In this document: positions 37,529-49,793 of the stretch, in pieces
How positions within the stretch are numbered: the stretch's first letter is position 1
How the letters are laid out: each line of letters opens with the position of its first letter
Assembly: GCA_026686845.1 (NCBI GenBank)
Contig: JAIVEN010000015.1
Location: 24,347,501 to 24,411,500 of the forward strand
Source: Adenanthera pavonina
Lineage: Eukaryota; Streptophyta; Magnoliopsida; Fabales; Fabaceae
Direction: 5' to 3'
Length of the DNA stretch: 64,000 nucleotides
Notes under the pieces: model-generated
Told to the model about the DNA's origin: nothing
What the model saw: the letters and a program-made list of their open reading frames with translations, nothing else
The model's database searches: none
Translations under genes and position numbers: made by a program

Positions 37529-39511
37529 ATAGAAGTGTGGTGATAGTTGAAATTGAAGCCGTGGAGTTTACTTCATGATAGGTATTATAGGGAAAAATTT
37601 TCTGGTTTCATTTAGATGTAGGATTGAGATGGAAAAATCTGATTTTTCTTTTCCTTTCAAGCTTAGAAATATTGGGAAATTTGGGGTTTTTAAACTAATC
37701 AACATAAATAGATATATAGGGAGATGTTGTGAAACTCTAAATGTTACATGATAGTCATTTGGTTGGAGATTTGGTATATTAGTAGCTTGAAGTTGTATGC
37801 ACATTAGATGTTTCTCTAAATGCTTGAGAAAGGTGTTTTGACTGTAATGAGTAATTATAGTTGGAGAATCATTAATTAACTTGTAGTATATATATATATA
37901 TCTTACTCAAGTTCCTTGTCGAACATGGAAAAAATTATTTAAAACTGAAAACTTTTAAATCTATGATGATGAGAATCAAGTTGGGAGTTATAAAATTTAG
38001 TACATCAACTTGATGGTTATGGTAAAAGGAGACCACCTTAAATGAAACTATTTTTGTACTCCTTATAGTTGAAAGCAATACATTAGTTAGAAGGAGATTA
38101 AGTTATTATAATGACAAAAGTTTGGGAATTAATGGGTAAGAAAAAGGGGAAGCTATAATTTCCTTAAGTAGTATGGGTAAATAAGTAATATGATAATTTT
38201 ATGAAGTTATTTATATTAAATCATACATTAAATGGTTTTCTTTTAGGTACATAGGTGCCTATACAAATAAGTTTCCATGGGCTTTTCTAGTAAGTAGTTG
38301 TTGTATGTGGAAAGTATGTCAGGTAAGTAAATAAAGTCCTACTACAAATTTCACTTATGTTTTTGACTAAATTCTATCCAATTAAATTTTTATATTTATT
38401 ACCTATGCTATAATTGTCATAAATGTTGTATTTTGACAAAGGTTACAAAGATGCTTTGTAAAGAGTTGGAATTTACTTATTTAAGTTTCCTCCATTTGAT
38501 TGGTCAATATTTATTCATGCATGGAACAGATGAATTGTTCTCAAAGTCATTATTTATGTTTCTTGAATTGTGAATGATTGAAATGCAAGATTATTTGTAT
38601 TCCATGCATGTCGGAAAGATTTTAAAGGACCGAGTACAAAATGCTAGCTACTAACGACAATTTTGTTAGTCCTTGGTGCACCATAGTTAACACCCAGCTA
38701 GCAAGGTGCATATATAAAAGATGCTAGCCCCATGTGTCGGCCAACACACATGGAATGGAGGGATGGATTTTCATGAGCATAGTAATCACGCCTGTTTTCA
38801 TGGCTTCTAGTTGCACTAGATTGGTAACTTACAGTCGTGGACCGTGTGTCCACGCCTGTCTCTTTGTTCTGTTTAGGTCTACTCAAGAAATTCTATATGG
38901 TTCAATTTTAGTTTCAAATTTATTTACACTTATTGTCAAACTTATAATTGTTTATTTAATTTGTCTCTAATATAATATTTCTATTTTGGGACGTTATTTA
39001 TTGGTAAATATATTTTGACCTCAGATCATAGAGTTGACCTTGCCTTCCAGTAGATCCTTGAGAGGCACCTTCCACTGCTAGAGAGCTTTTGATCACTTTT
39101 TTGGATGAATTGACTTGAATGTAAAACTCTATTTTGTTATCGCAACTCTTGTATTTAACTTAGATATGCTCAACAAGACTTACAGGTGGGATCCTTATCT
39201 TTTGATGTATTGATATATATATATATGTATATATATTACTGTGAAGTGGAGCTCTCTTTATTGTATTTTGTTTAGTAAAGTTGTTGTAGAACTTCCGGGA
39301 GGTCCTATTTATTGAGGAAACTTTTCCAAAATTTCTACAAAATGCCTAACTCTTTTATATATATAAAAGTAAGTTTAACTATGATCCTTTGAATTATAAT
39401 TGTACTTTTGGATTCAATTGTGAGTTTGCAGGTGTTTAAGGTTTATGAAAAATGGGGAAATACCTCACTTTCTATGCCAGTCACACCCATATTTTGGGAT
39501 GTGACAAATAG

Positions 39512-40319
39512 GTTTAATCTTGGTAATAGAAGTCGGATGATGTAATGCTTAACTTTTTTAATAAAAGGGCAAAGATTTAAACTTATGTAATGGTTGTTGG
39601 TAATGTGTAGGCTGTTACTAAGTAATTTTGGTATTCATATTAGAGTTGTTCTAACAATTGATCCAAAAATATCATACTATGAGGTATCTATCAACAATTC
39701 AAAAGATTAATGAAGTACTGAACAATATTGTACAAGCAATAAAAAGGTGTCAATAAAGGTGGTGATTTGTCAACACATCAAGTGAATTCTCTACTGTAAC
39801 CAGTCAAACCTGCATGGTAGATGAAAATGATGCTAAGCAAAATAAATCATGTGTGGATTAAATATTTATTTGTTTAATTTTTTATAGTAAAAAATTGCAT
39901 TGATGGATTCTATGCTAAGATTACATCTTGAAGGATTATTTAACAAGAACGACAAAATTCTGAGCAAACTTAAAAGCTAAGAATCATGTAATAGAACTAA
40001 TGGCTTGTGAGTTAACTTGCAATAAGCTATGGGAATTGATTAGAGCAAATTATGTGACAGTCTTCCTGATTAAGAATATAGTGATGTAACAAAGGATTTA
40101 CCATATTGTGCTAAATGAGTGCAATTTGCTATTCTTTGGCATTGATGTTTGGGACAATGAGGCTTGTTAAATATAAATACAAAAATATCATAAACTTGCA
40201 AATAAATTCAGTAAGGGGTGATGGATTGAAAATTCCATATCAATACCAGTGATATGACTGATTTCAATTGTACAAGTAGTTAGATTCATACCTTAACCCT
40301 AGGGTTGATGTGTTAGTGA
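39512..40319. other. Flank of the Helitron helicase, nothing recognised
   Basis: Would hold the Helitron 3' end if that end survives. I could not find a convincing CTRR terminus with a preceding hairpin. Confidence 0.3.
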
Positions 40320-41127
40320 ACTCCTTGGTGGATTTGATGTGATCAAGTTTTGGAATACTTCTTAGTAAACAATATTTACTGTTTTGTCGATTGGCTTGTT
40401 TTCAAAGTCATGGATCAAGATTTTGGGACCATCCATGGTTTTTGTTCTAGATAAGCCACATAAAGTTGCCCATGAGTAATTCAAGCTTTGGCAAGTAGAT
40501 TCTGACATGTTGAAGAGACCGTCCTTGACTCTTATTGACTATCATTGCAAATGAAAGAGTAATAGGGAATTGTATTTTTTGCATCTTGACTTTGAAGGAT
40601 TATTGTCCAATCTATGTATGAGGACTTTTTGGTTTCAGTGAGATCCATTCAATGTTTTTGCTTCAATCACATGGTTACTGAGTTTAGTTATTCGTAGACA
40701 AGTACCATTACAAAGCCTAGATGATTGGTCAATGTTTCGCAAAAGCATGATTATGGCACCAACTTTAAGTGTTAGTTTGTGAGGAGGCATGCCAAAACAA
40801 TTAATGGTATTCAAGAACTCCATCGGATACAGCTCACTAAATGAATTAGATTCATGGCTTGTCTTGCAGATAGAATCAGAACTGAAGGAATTAATGCTTT
40901 CTCCAGGGAGTAATGAGCAAATAAAGTCATTTATGTAAGCCACAGTTTCAATGTTTGGTGCAAGTATTGCCCTACTGGTAATATAAATTGGGTTTGACAA
41001 ACTGTGGCAAAGGTCAAGATAAATAGTAGAAACAATGCCTTCTAAAGGATCTTTATAGTAAGTAATCAATTTAAATTTCATTGATGCCATCTTTTGAGGT
41101 TCCTAATTTACCCCTACCTATGTCAAG
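40320..41127 (-). pseudogene. Helitron PIF1-type helicase, C-terminal part
   Basis: The open part (40635-41090) carries YPMEFLNTINCFGMPPHKL and LKVGAIIMLLRNIDQSSRLCNGT, the late motifs of plant Helitron helicases. Beyond its stop the same homology continues with stops: NQKVLIHR, LSRTKTMDGPKILIHD and NIVY-EVFQNLI down to about 40325. It joins the upstream helicase part at 46869 once the nested LTR insertions are removed. Confidence 0.85.
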
Positions 41128-44100
41128 TGTCACATTTAATCTTTGAACACCTTTTCCATTAATACTGCCTCAATTAGATGCAATTAAGAGACTCCTGAGA
41201 ACTTAAACCAATTAGAAACTTAAAATTGTAAAAATCTATTTTCATGCACTATTCACTTCATAGCACAACAAAATTTGAAAAATCATAACTAAATACACAA
41301 AAATTATTTCACTATTATTCAAGTCTCTAAAGATCATTCATATCTTTAATTTCATGAGAAAAATATGCAAATGGAATTTGGACGCATCAATTAGTATAGT
41401 TTATTCATCTAATTTTATTGTTTATTTTCTACTTTCAATTTCTGTCCAGATTCTTACCTATAATTTTAAAATTAATATCTCATTAGACACAGAGCCAATT
41501 TGTGATTTCTTTAAGTGATTTCTGCATATTTACTTTCTAATTATATTTATTTTGTATATTTATTTGACTCGTACAAAATAGAGCATCTTCATAAACCATC
41601 AAGGGTCAGAATATATCTTTACTAAAATAGTTTTGGAAAAACATGCATATCTTTCATTGTATAGCTCTAAACACATTCAAACTAGTGGCATATTGCTCGT
41701 AAGACATAGTTCTTTTCATATATACATACCACTAAATTTTTGGAGCACTATATGATTTTATACACTATTCTAGACTTAAAAATAGTTTCAGACATTTGCC
41801 AATAAACTGTTTTTACATCACTAACTTCTTTGAGCCTCATAACTTATTCCATTTTAGCTCATAAATAATCTATTTCATTATAAAGCTTATCATATCCTCT
41901 AACTAGAGAAACCATACTTTGACTCAATTCCTTTCGCCATATCATGCTAAACATTTACCTTTCATAAATTCCAATCAAAGGAATTTGCATAACTTTCTCA
42001 ATCTTTAACTTTATTTCATTGGTCAACATTATCTAGCATGCTTTATATACATCATGAATTTTCACATTTCATCGCTTATACATAAATATAATATAATACA
42101 TAAAGCATGCTTTCATCATTAAAACATCATTGTAATATGATATCAACTTGCTTTCTCATCATTTTTCTCCTTTCTTTAGCTTTCTTCCATTGTCTTGTTT
42201 TACACCTAGCATGGTTAATACTTGGGAGGATGAGATTGGGTATCTTAGTAATAAACTTGCACATGCATTTACATCATCACATAACTTTGAAAACATTCAT
42301 AACATTACATAATTCATTAAAAATACATGAAAAATATCATGTTGGCTAGAAAACTTTTAATAGCATAATGACTTAGAAATTGGACATCTCAAGAAAATCC
42401 CTCATCAAATAAAAGACAGTCAATCAAGAAAACAATCATAGCAACAATATGGCAACATATTCATATCATAAAACATGTATAAAACATAATTGTGCAATAA
42501 CATAAAGGCAAGGCAAGTTATACTACCTAGGAGTTTTAACCTATCATCTTTAAACTTGACTTCCTCTTAGTTGAAGCCTTGACCATCACTTCCTTGTTAC
42601 TTCCCAAGCCTAGAGGTATTAACAAAACCATGCTAAGTGTAATACCTTAACTTATGACCATATTACTTATGTATTAGACCTTACTATGACCCATTGATCA
42701 TATTTAGAAGTTTGAATCATATGATAGATTAAGATAGAAAATTTTTCTTTTCCCGGGTTACTATTCATTTTGTAAACCCTTTTTCTCAGGTGAATTTTGA
42801 AAATTCATAACTAATTATAAAAAAATTGTATCAAACTGATTCAAGTTTCTAAAAATAGCTTAAGATCTCATCTACATGGAAAAAAATATCAAATAGTATA
42901 TTAGTAGAGCCCATTAGTACAGCTTATTGCACAAATTCATTGTTCAAATGGTCATTTTTTTCTTTTCTAAGATTTTGGCTATAATTTTAAAAATTCATAT
43001 CTAACTCTATACTAAGTCAAATCATGCATTCTATATTCCATTGAAAACCTCTGTATGTCTACTTACATCCATATTTTTTATACATTTATTTAACCTGTGG
43101 AGGGTATGATTCTAACTTAAATTACTAAGGGTTAGAATCTCACTTTTACTGGAATAGTTTTAGAAAAATATACATAACTCTCATTGTATAGATCCAATTA
43201 CTCTCAAACCAGTGTCATATTAAACTTAAAACATGGATCTTTTCATATATGTAAACCACTAAATTTTTAGACCTTAGTACAATTTTATGCTACTTTTCAA
43301 ATAAGTAGTACTTATGAATAAAATATGCTATTTTTTTATTATGTCCAGGTTTTAATCCTTATTTAAAAAATTCATGACGATTCACACAATGATCCAAATC
43401 AAGTGCTCTTTAGCTTGTTAGAAAGCTCTATTTGTCTAGATTTTAAAAATATATGACACTCATAAGTTATATCACATTTCAAATGAATAGTAATTGCATA
43501 CCCGTCAAACGCTTAGATTAGCCAGAATATGTCATGACATTGCAAGGAGCTTACATACATCACACATATAGTTCAAACTTGTCCCAATTATATTCATAGC
43601 ATCATAAGGGACATACAAGAACATGCTTACAGAAATACAAAGCTTCATGCTTTCATATACCTCATGCAATATTACATAAAATTCTTCAAAATACATATTT
43701 ATAGCTTAATAACAACATTAATCATCAATCTCTTATTCTTTCTCCTTAGCTCTTGGACTCCTTTGACATAACTTGAACCTAGCATTTGGGTACCTGAGGG
43801 CATGAGATTATGACAATCTCATAAGCAAGTTATATTTCATGCAATTATTTCAATCATGTCAAATAACTCACATTTAAACAATAAATTGCCACATTGGTCA
43901 TAAAAATTTTGGTAGTATAACGGCTTAGAAAATGGACATCTTAAGGAATAAAACCCTTCATATTACAACCCAAACCAATCAAAGAAATCACAATTGTAAC
44001 ATAGCAGCACAATATGATCATAGGAAAAACAATGAAAGAACATAAAGCACGATTAAGTAACTTAGCTACCTCTTGATGCACCACTTGTACCGCTTGGCTT

Positions 44101-46868
44101 TCCTATTAAAACCATTGATTCCTATAGCTTTCTCAAGCTTCCTCAAGTCCTTATGCATCAATAAACAATGGCTCAAGCCACTGTTTCCATAGCATGAGGC
44201 ATGGAGTTCATATAAAACTCTACAAACCATTGGAAATATACTTTGGCTACCTTAGCTTATATCATGAAGCATATACTTGTTCTTAAGGTTTTTGGCCATG
44301 GGGAATCCATTTTTGGCATCAAAACAATGAAATTCTCACTCTAAGATCACTTAATATACTGGTCAAAACTCTGCCCTTAAGAGAATGAATGGGTTTTTCA
44401 TAAAACTTGCTCAAAGTGGACCTAACTTGTTTTCTCTTGCAAAAACTCTTACTTTCTCATGCTTTTATGGTTTTAAAACATCATTCCTCACCCACACCAT
44501 GCCTTGAACGAAATTTATAGAGGTTAGGGAAGGAAAGAACTCCATGAAAACTAAGCCAAACAACCAAGAAACTATGGTAAAGCACTTAAAGATCTCAGGT
44601 TAGACACTTAGTGATTTTCTTGGAATTTGCTTGCTATTTCCTTCTTTTTTTCTTCATCACCTTGGCTGCCTCTTCAATCTCCATTTTGGAAGAGTTTCCT
44701 CTATCTTTTCTTGTGTGAATTTCATTTAGATGGTGGGGGTATTTATAGGTAACTGACCAAGCACTAATCTAGGTTACTTTTTGCTAATTACCTTATTTAA
44801 TCTTAATCCAAACTTAGCCTTTAAGTTTACTTAATTGTTAAGGCTTCCAACTTCGTCACTTGTAAGCTGCCAAGTGGCATCTAATTAAGGGGTAATATCT
44901 CCAAGATACTGCATAATTTTTCTAGTCTAGTAATACCTTATGTTGGTTACTTCATACTTGGATTGATAAAATTAACTTTTGCAATGTAAATATAGTTTAT
45001 TGGTATATGAATAAAGTAAACTTGTGTCTGGTATTACTTTATTATCCTATCTCTAAAAAGCTCTTTTTGTGGTATCCAATTGTTTTTCTTTTTTCCTTTT
45101 TAGCTTTTATAGATCAAAAAGTGATTTTATCGGTATAAAAATACCACTAAACCTTCGGCATTGATTATTTCTTTATCTTTAATCATTAACACTTAGCACC
45201 ATATGTCATTGGACTCGTCTCATTGAGAGCTTCGTTTTGACAGTAATTTTACATATTTACAAAAATACCCCTGGGCTCAAGTTTTAATTTATAAAACTTT
45301 CGAGTCATTACGTGTCATTTTTCCCAAGACTATTTTACCTTTCTTCTCCGCTTAATTTTTATTGTTTAGGGACTAAAATATAGTCATCATAATTTTTAGA
45401 GGTAAAAACATAATTTCTCATTTTTCCGTCTAACTGGAAAAAATGACTTCTTTACCCTATTTCACATAAAATGGTATCTATTCATTTTTATAAATTTTTT
45501 ATGCATTTTTAGATATTTAAGTTTTTAGGGATGTTACACTAAGTCATTTTGTTCTTAATGAACTAATTTAAGGTTCACTTTGAACCCTAAAAATTCATAT
45601 TTTTTATCTTTACCTTTCTCTTGAAAACCTTATTTGCTCTTTACTAATTTTTGCATGAAAAATTCATTTTTACCATTGGATTCATGAAATCCTCACTCCT
45701 TCCTTACTTTTCACATAGGTCAAAATCATTCTCTTAAAGAGCAAGGGAGGGAATTTCATCATTTCTTCATAATTACCCATGCAAACTTACTTTCTTGCTT
45801 TAGATCAAGCCTTCTATAGTTTTGACTTTAATGAAAACATCACCCGTCATACTTTATCCCTCTTGGCCAAAACAGGAACCCTAGGAGAAGAGGAAGATAA
45901 CTTTTTTATCCTACCTTAAACTTATACAAAACTAACTTAGAATTGAAGGAGAATACTTACCTTAAGTTTGGATCTTGATCTTTAAGCTTTGCTCCTTCTT
46001 CCTCCTTCTTCTTCCTCCCTTTCTTTCACTAGTTTTCTCTCTCTTTCTTGCTCTTGGTCTTGGCCAAAAATGAGGGGGCTTGGTGGAGGGACATGGATAT
46101 TTATAAACATCAACTTTTGATCTCAACCATTCATGCTTACTTTAATCTAATGGCCAAGAATGATTACTTCTTCATGTTAGCTTCAAAAATGATATAATCA
46201 TTATTCTAAACATAGGCATAAATATTGGTTGATAAGAGGAGAGTGAATGTCTTTTATACTGCATATTTTTCCTAGTCAACATATATTCTGTACTAGTTAC
46301 TTTTTATTGGGACAATTAAAGGAACTTTTATAGTATTTTATATTACTATTTATTCCATCAAGTACATAAGAATAAACTAGTTTGGGATCTGCATTTAACT
46401 TAATATCTTGCCTCAAATTATACTTTATGTGGGGCCTACATACTTTTCTTTTTACTTTATAAATATTGTGGGGCCCATAGTACATTTTTCTTTTCGTATA
46501 TAATTTCTATTCCATTTTGTAGTATATTTCTTTCCAAATTGATTATTTTGGACTCAATACATTATTCTATTGGGTCCAGCATGTCATAAGGCCAATTTTG
46601 ACATTTATTTTGAATAATTTCAAAAATGCCCTTAGGGGGATTGAACTGCAAATACATTTTTTTAAGGACCAATCCAAAAATATTTTTCAGGGATCAAATT
46701 GGAAATAAATTTTATTTAAGGACCCAACATGGAAAATTACTATTTTTCACCTTGTGGTATTCATTAATCATTTTGATACCATATCTTTTCCAACCATGCT
46801 CTTCTCACATTCACTCAAGACACATCATAATCATCCTTTCGCATAGTTATGAAAATCAGAATGTTACA
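41128..46868 (-). mobile_element. Outer solo LTR inserted in the Helitron helicase
   Basis: On the minus strand it starts TGTAACATTCTGATTTTC at 46868 and ends TAAATGTGACA at 41128. Perfect 5-bp duplications TCAAG sit at 41123-41127 and 46869-46873. A second LTR (42638-45538) interrupts it. Without that insert it is about 2.83 kb, with no coding domain. Removing it and one duplication brings the helicase back into one frame (LLDIGRGKLG across the joint), which proves the borders. Ends and inner sequence resemble the inner LTR, so the two belong to related (sub)families, probably Ty3/gypsy. Confidence 0.85.
42638..45538 (-). mobile_element. Inner solo LTR nested in the outer LTR
   Basis: 2901 bp on the minus strand, from TGTAACATCCCTAAAAAC at 45538 to AGGTATTACA at 42638. 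Perfect CTAAG duplications lie at 42633-42637 and 45539-45543. It is clearly similar to the plus-strand solo LTR at 49794-52337 along its start (CGAAAATGAACAGATACC-like stretch, 'ctgtcagaacaaagtcctc'-like stretch) and its end ('catgtattagacctta'). It has no internal domain, so it is a solo LTR. Confidence 0.88.
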
Positions 46869-47640
46869 TCAAGTAGCTACTATGAGAATTGTTTCAACTG
46901 CTCTTGATCAGTAGTTGTCCCAAATAATTGCAACTTCATGTTGACTGTTAGCTGAAAGAGTTCATAATAGCTCCAAAGATATGATGAATTTATTGTGTTG
47001 TTGACTATGTCAGCTTTAGTGACTTTGGGGATGATAGGAAGTATTTGCCAGAAGTCTCCTCCCATGACAACGCACTTACCACCAAAAGGAAGGTCACAAC
47101 TATTAGGGATCTCAATTCTCATAATGTCAAGCATGGACCTATCAAAAGCCTCAATTGCATGTTTCTTCACCATGGAAACTTCATCTCAAATGATTAGGTT
47201 TGTCTTTCTAAGTAAAGTCAACCAAGTGTAAGTTTTGAATGATATTACAAATTGACTCACAGGTTTCAATAGGTATTGCAAATCTAGAATGTACTGTTCT
47301 TCCTTCTGGTAGCAGTGTAGCAGCAATGCCACTTGATGTGACATTGATGACTATATTGCCTTCAACTCTAAGTAAAGATGACAAAGCATTCCATAAGAAT
47401 GTTTTCCTTATACCTCCATAGCCATAGAAAAAAAAACTTTTTGTGCAGGTGAGCTTGTGTGTTCAATGATTGTGTCAAATATCAACTTTTGTTCTGATGT
47501 CAGGGAAGAGATTAGGTGCTCTACTTCTAGTTGCAACGCATGCCTGTCAACATTAAGCTCATCCAAGATCATGTGATTAGATGAATCTATGATAGTAATG
47601 TTCATCTCTGTATTGACTTCTAAGTACTGCTGCAAACTTC
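46869..47640 (-). pseudogene. Helitron helicase, N-terminal and central part
   Basis: Minus-strand order is SLTSEQKLIFDTII, VFFFYGYGGIRKTFLWNALSS, NVTSSGIAATLLPEGRTVHSRF, II-DEVSMVKKHAIEAFDRSM, CVVMGGDFWQILPIIPK and INSSYLWSYYELFQLTVNMKL. These are motifs of the PIF1-like helicase of plant Helitrons. Walker A reads GGIRKT instead of GGTGKT, and stops and frame changes occur, so the enzyme is dead. Confidence 0.88.
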
Positions 47641-48599
47641 TATCATTTTTTTTGCAATGTTTTCTGTATATCTAGCAGAGCGATAGTTTCCATTTCCTCA
47701 GATGCAATGGCTAGATTTGACATCAAATACATAGAAACATTAAATAGTAACATTTGGCAATGAAGAAACATGACATTCAAAATAATTAAGGTTATCAAAT
47801 ATATGTTCATGCTAGTGGAGTACTAATTTTGTTATCATAAGTATTGATATGTGCAAAATTTAGCTCATTGAAATTGATCCTAAGTGTATATTGCAGTAAG
47901 TATATTTTTTGAGCGTTTGGTAATGAAGAGATCTAATAAGGGAGGCTGATCTAATAAAACTAATAATTTAGTAATTTTATAATCTAACAAATCTGATAAA
48001 TCTAATAATCTAATAAATTCATATTTACTACAGGTGCCAATAATATGGCTATTTTAATTTATACATAAATAAATTACAAGAATCAGTAAGAACAAGTTTT
48101 TTGAAGCAGGTTGTGACGGTGCACTTTTCCATTTTTTGCACCTATTTTAAATTATGTGGATCACTAATTAGTTTTAGCTAGTTCAAAGTAATGCCCTTTA
48201 AGCATATTTTTTAGTGTTTTGGTAATTAGAGATCTAATAAGTGTGGCTTTTTTTTATTAAAACTAATAATCTATTACTTTTATAATCAAACAAATCTAAT
48301 ATTCTAATAATTTAATAAATTCATATTTACTATAGGTGGCAATAGTGTGGCTATTTTAATTTATATATAAATTACAAGAATAAGTAAGAATAGATGTATA
48401 CTTGCATAGTTCTCATTGGCACGTGGAATGTAGAGCAGATCTTCATATAGCAATACAAATGTTTCATTAAACAAAATCTGGCCTGCTCAAGCAATTGGAT
48501 AAGAGCATGCTTGCAAAGAGTTTACAGAAATAGAACCCTAGAGCCCAAGTTGATGCTTCTTTGATTGCATCAGTATATTCCTGGTTACCATCAAGCAAC
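47641..48599 (-). repeat. Helitron spacer with a 300-bp direct duplication
   Basis: 47906-48095 and 48207-48395 are direct copies about 300 bp apart. Both have 'ttggtaat', 'gagatctaataag', 'aataaattcatatttacta' and 'ggctattttaatttata'. They lie between the Rep and helicase parts of the decayed Helitron. This could be an intron, a small inserted element, or both. No coding homology seen. Confidence 0.5.
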
Positions 48600-49650
48600 C
48601 CTAATGCATATCATGCTTCTCTAAATGAAGGATAGACAATGTTGATTGTCTTGATATCATCAAATGATTGTGGACCCTTAACCTTGTTAAGCAAGATTGT
48701 AAGATAGTAAAGCTTACCTGTTGGTGTTGTAACATGATGCAAACTTCCAACAGAAAATCCTTTCTTCCTAGGTCTCCATTCTTGCTTTTTGTGGTGATAG
48801 ACAAAGAAATGTGGGAAATCTGCATAAGTAAGAGTTCTTGCTAATGTTTTTTTATTACAAATCATCCAAGCAAGGAATATTGATTGTTTGATTGTTTGTC
48901 TCAAACAACTTGGCTAGATCATCTGTTCCTTTATACACTGTAGATTGTTACCCTAGTAAATGGAAACTTAATCTTTCTATTGGTGGATATCTATGGTTTG
49001 TATTGAAACCAAAAATTCTCCAAGCTACTTCACATGAGATGTACAGACAATCATAATATTGCTTGATTTCATCAATGACATTATTGCTATCTTCTCTAGA
49101 ATCATTTTGGTATAATGTTGTGATGACATGGTCATTCCCTTTGCTAACATATTTGAACAAATACTTAATAGCTCTAGATTGGCTTGTCTTTTTAACATTT
49201 AGGTGAGTTTGGAACATCATGAGCAACTTTGGATTATAAGGCATAGTAAATTTGTTGTCCAACCATACAATATTTTTCTCTACATATATACCATCTTCCC
49301 TTCTTTGGTAAGTTGGGTATCCTTCCTCATCAAGTGTTGTATAAGTATGGTGCTTTTTTTAGAAGTTTTGCTGCATTTGTTATCCTTCATCCAAGGTGAT
49401 TTAGGATTTATACTTCCACAAGGGCCATGAATCATAAAATTTTGCACAACTTCATACAAGAGGGGAGATTTTTCCTTGTCTATTATTTCAACTTTGATTA
49501 CTTTGTCAACTTGTTCAAGTGTCTTAATCTTGTCAGCTTCATCAAGGAAAAGGAGTATATGTGCATGGAGGAGTCCTCTTTTTTGAAATTCTATTGTGTA
49601 AACTTTTGCATTCAAACAATTAAGCATACAATTCAATTGCAATTTTTAGG
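48600..49650 (-). pseudogene. Helitron Rep (HUH endonuclease) central part
   Basis: Order on the minus strand is VYTIEFQKRGLLHAHILLFL, PCGSINPKSPWM and YLFKYVSKGNDHV, then FLAWMICNK, TYADFPHFFVYHHKKQEWRPRKKGF. HAH gives the metal-binding HUH-type pair, and YLFKYV..KG is the region of the Rep catalytic tyrosines. Stops and frameshifts separate the pieces. The adjacent solo LTR cuts it from the N-terminal part. Confidence 0.85.
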
Positions 49651-49793
49651 TCATTGATTAATTAGATAATATGGTTATGTAGGAAAAAAAAAGGAAAGAA
49701 TTAAGAATGGTAAAGTCATTTAAATGAAGCAAAGTGAGAAACTTGTGTACACCTAAAGATCCTCTTCTTTTTTATGATTGTCGATAGAAATTT

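Larger units (their letters stand above)
31111..39506 (+). mobile_element. Solo LTR (gypsy-like ends), split by a copia element
   Basis: Starts TGTAATGACCCTAAAATAAA and ends TTTTGGGATGTGACA. Perfect 5-bp target duplications AATAG lie at 31106-31110 and 39507-39511. Removing the copia insertion (31688-37528) leaves about 2.55 kb without any coding domain, so I read it as a solo LTR made by recombination between two LTRs. The TGTAA..CCC/GGG..GTGACA ends are common in plant Ty3/gypsy LTRs. The family could not be fixed without the internal part. It contains an (AAT)n run near 31135-31160. Confidence 0.75.
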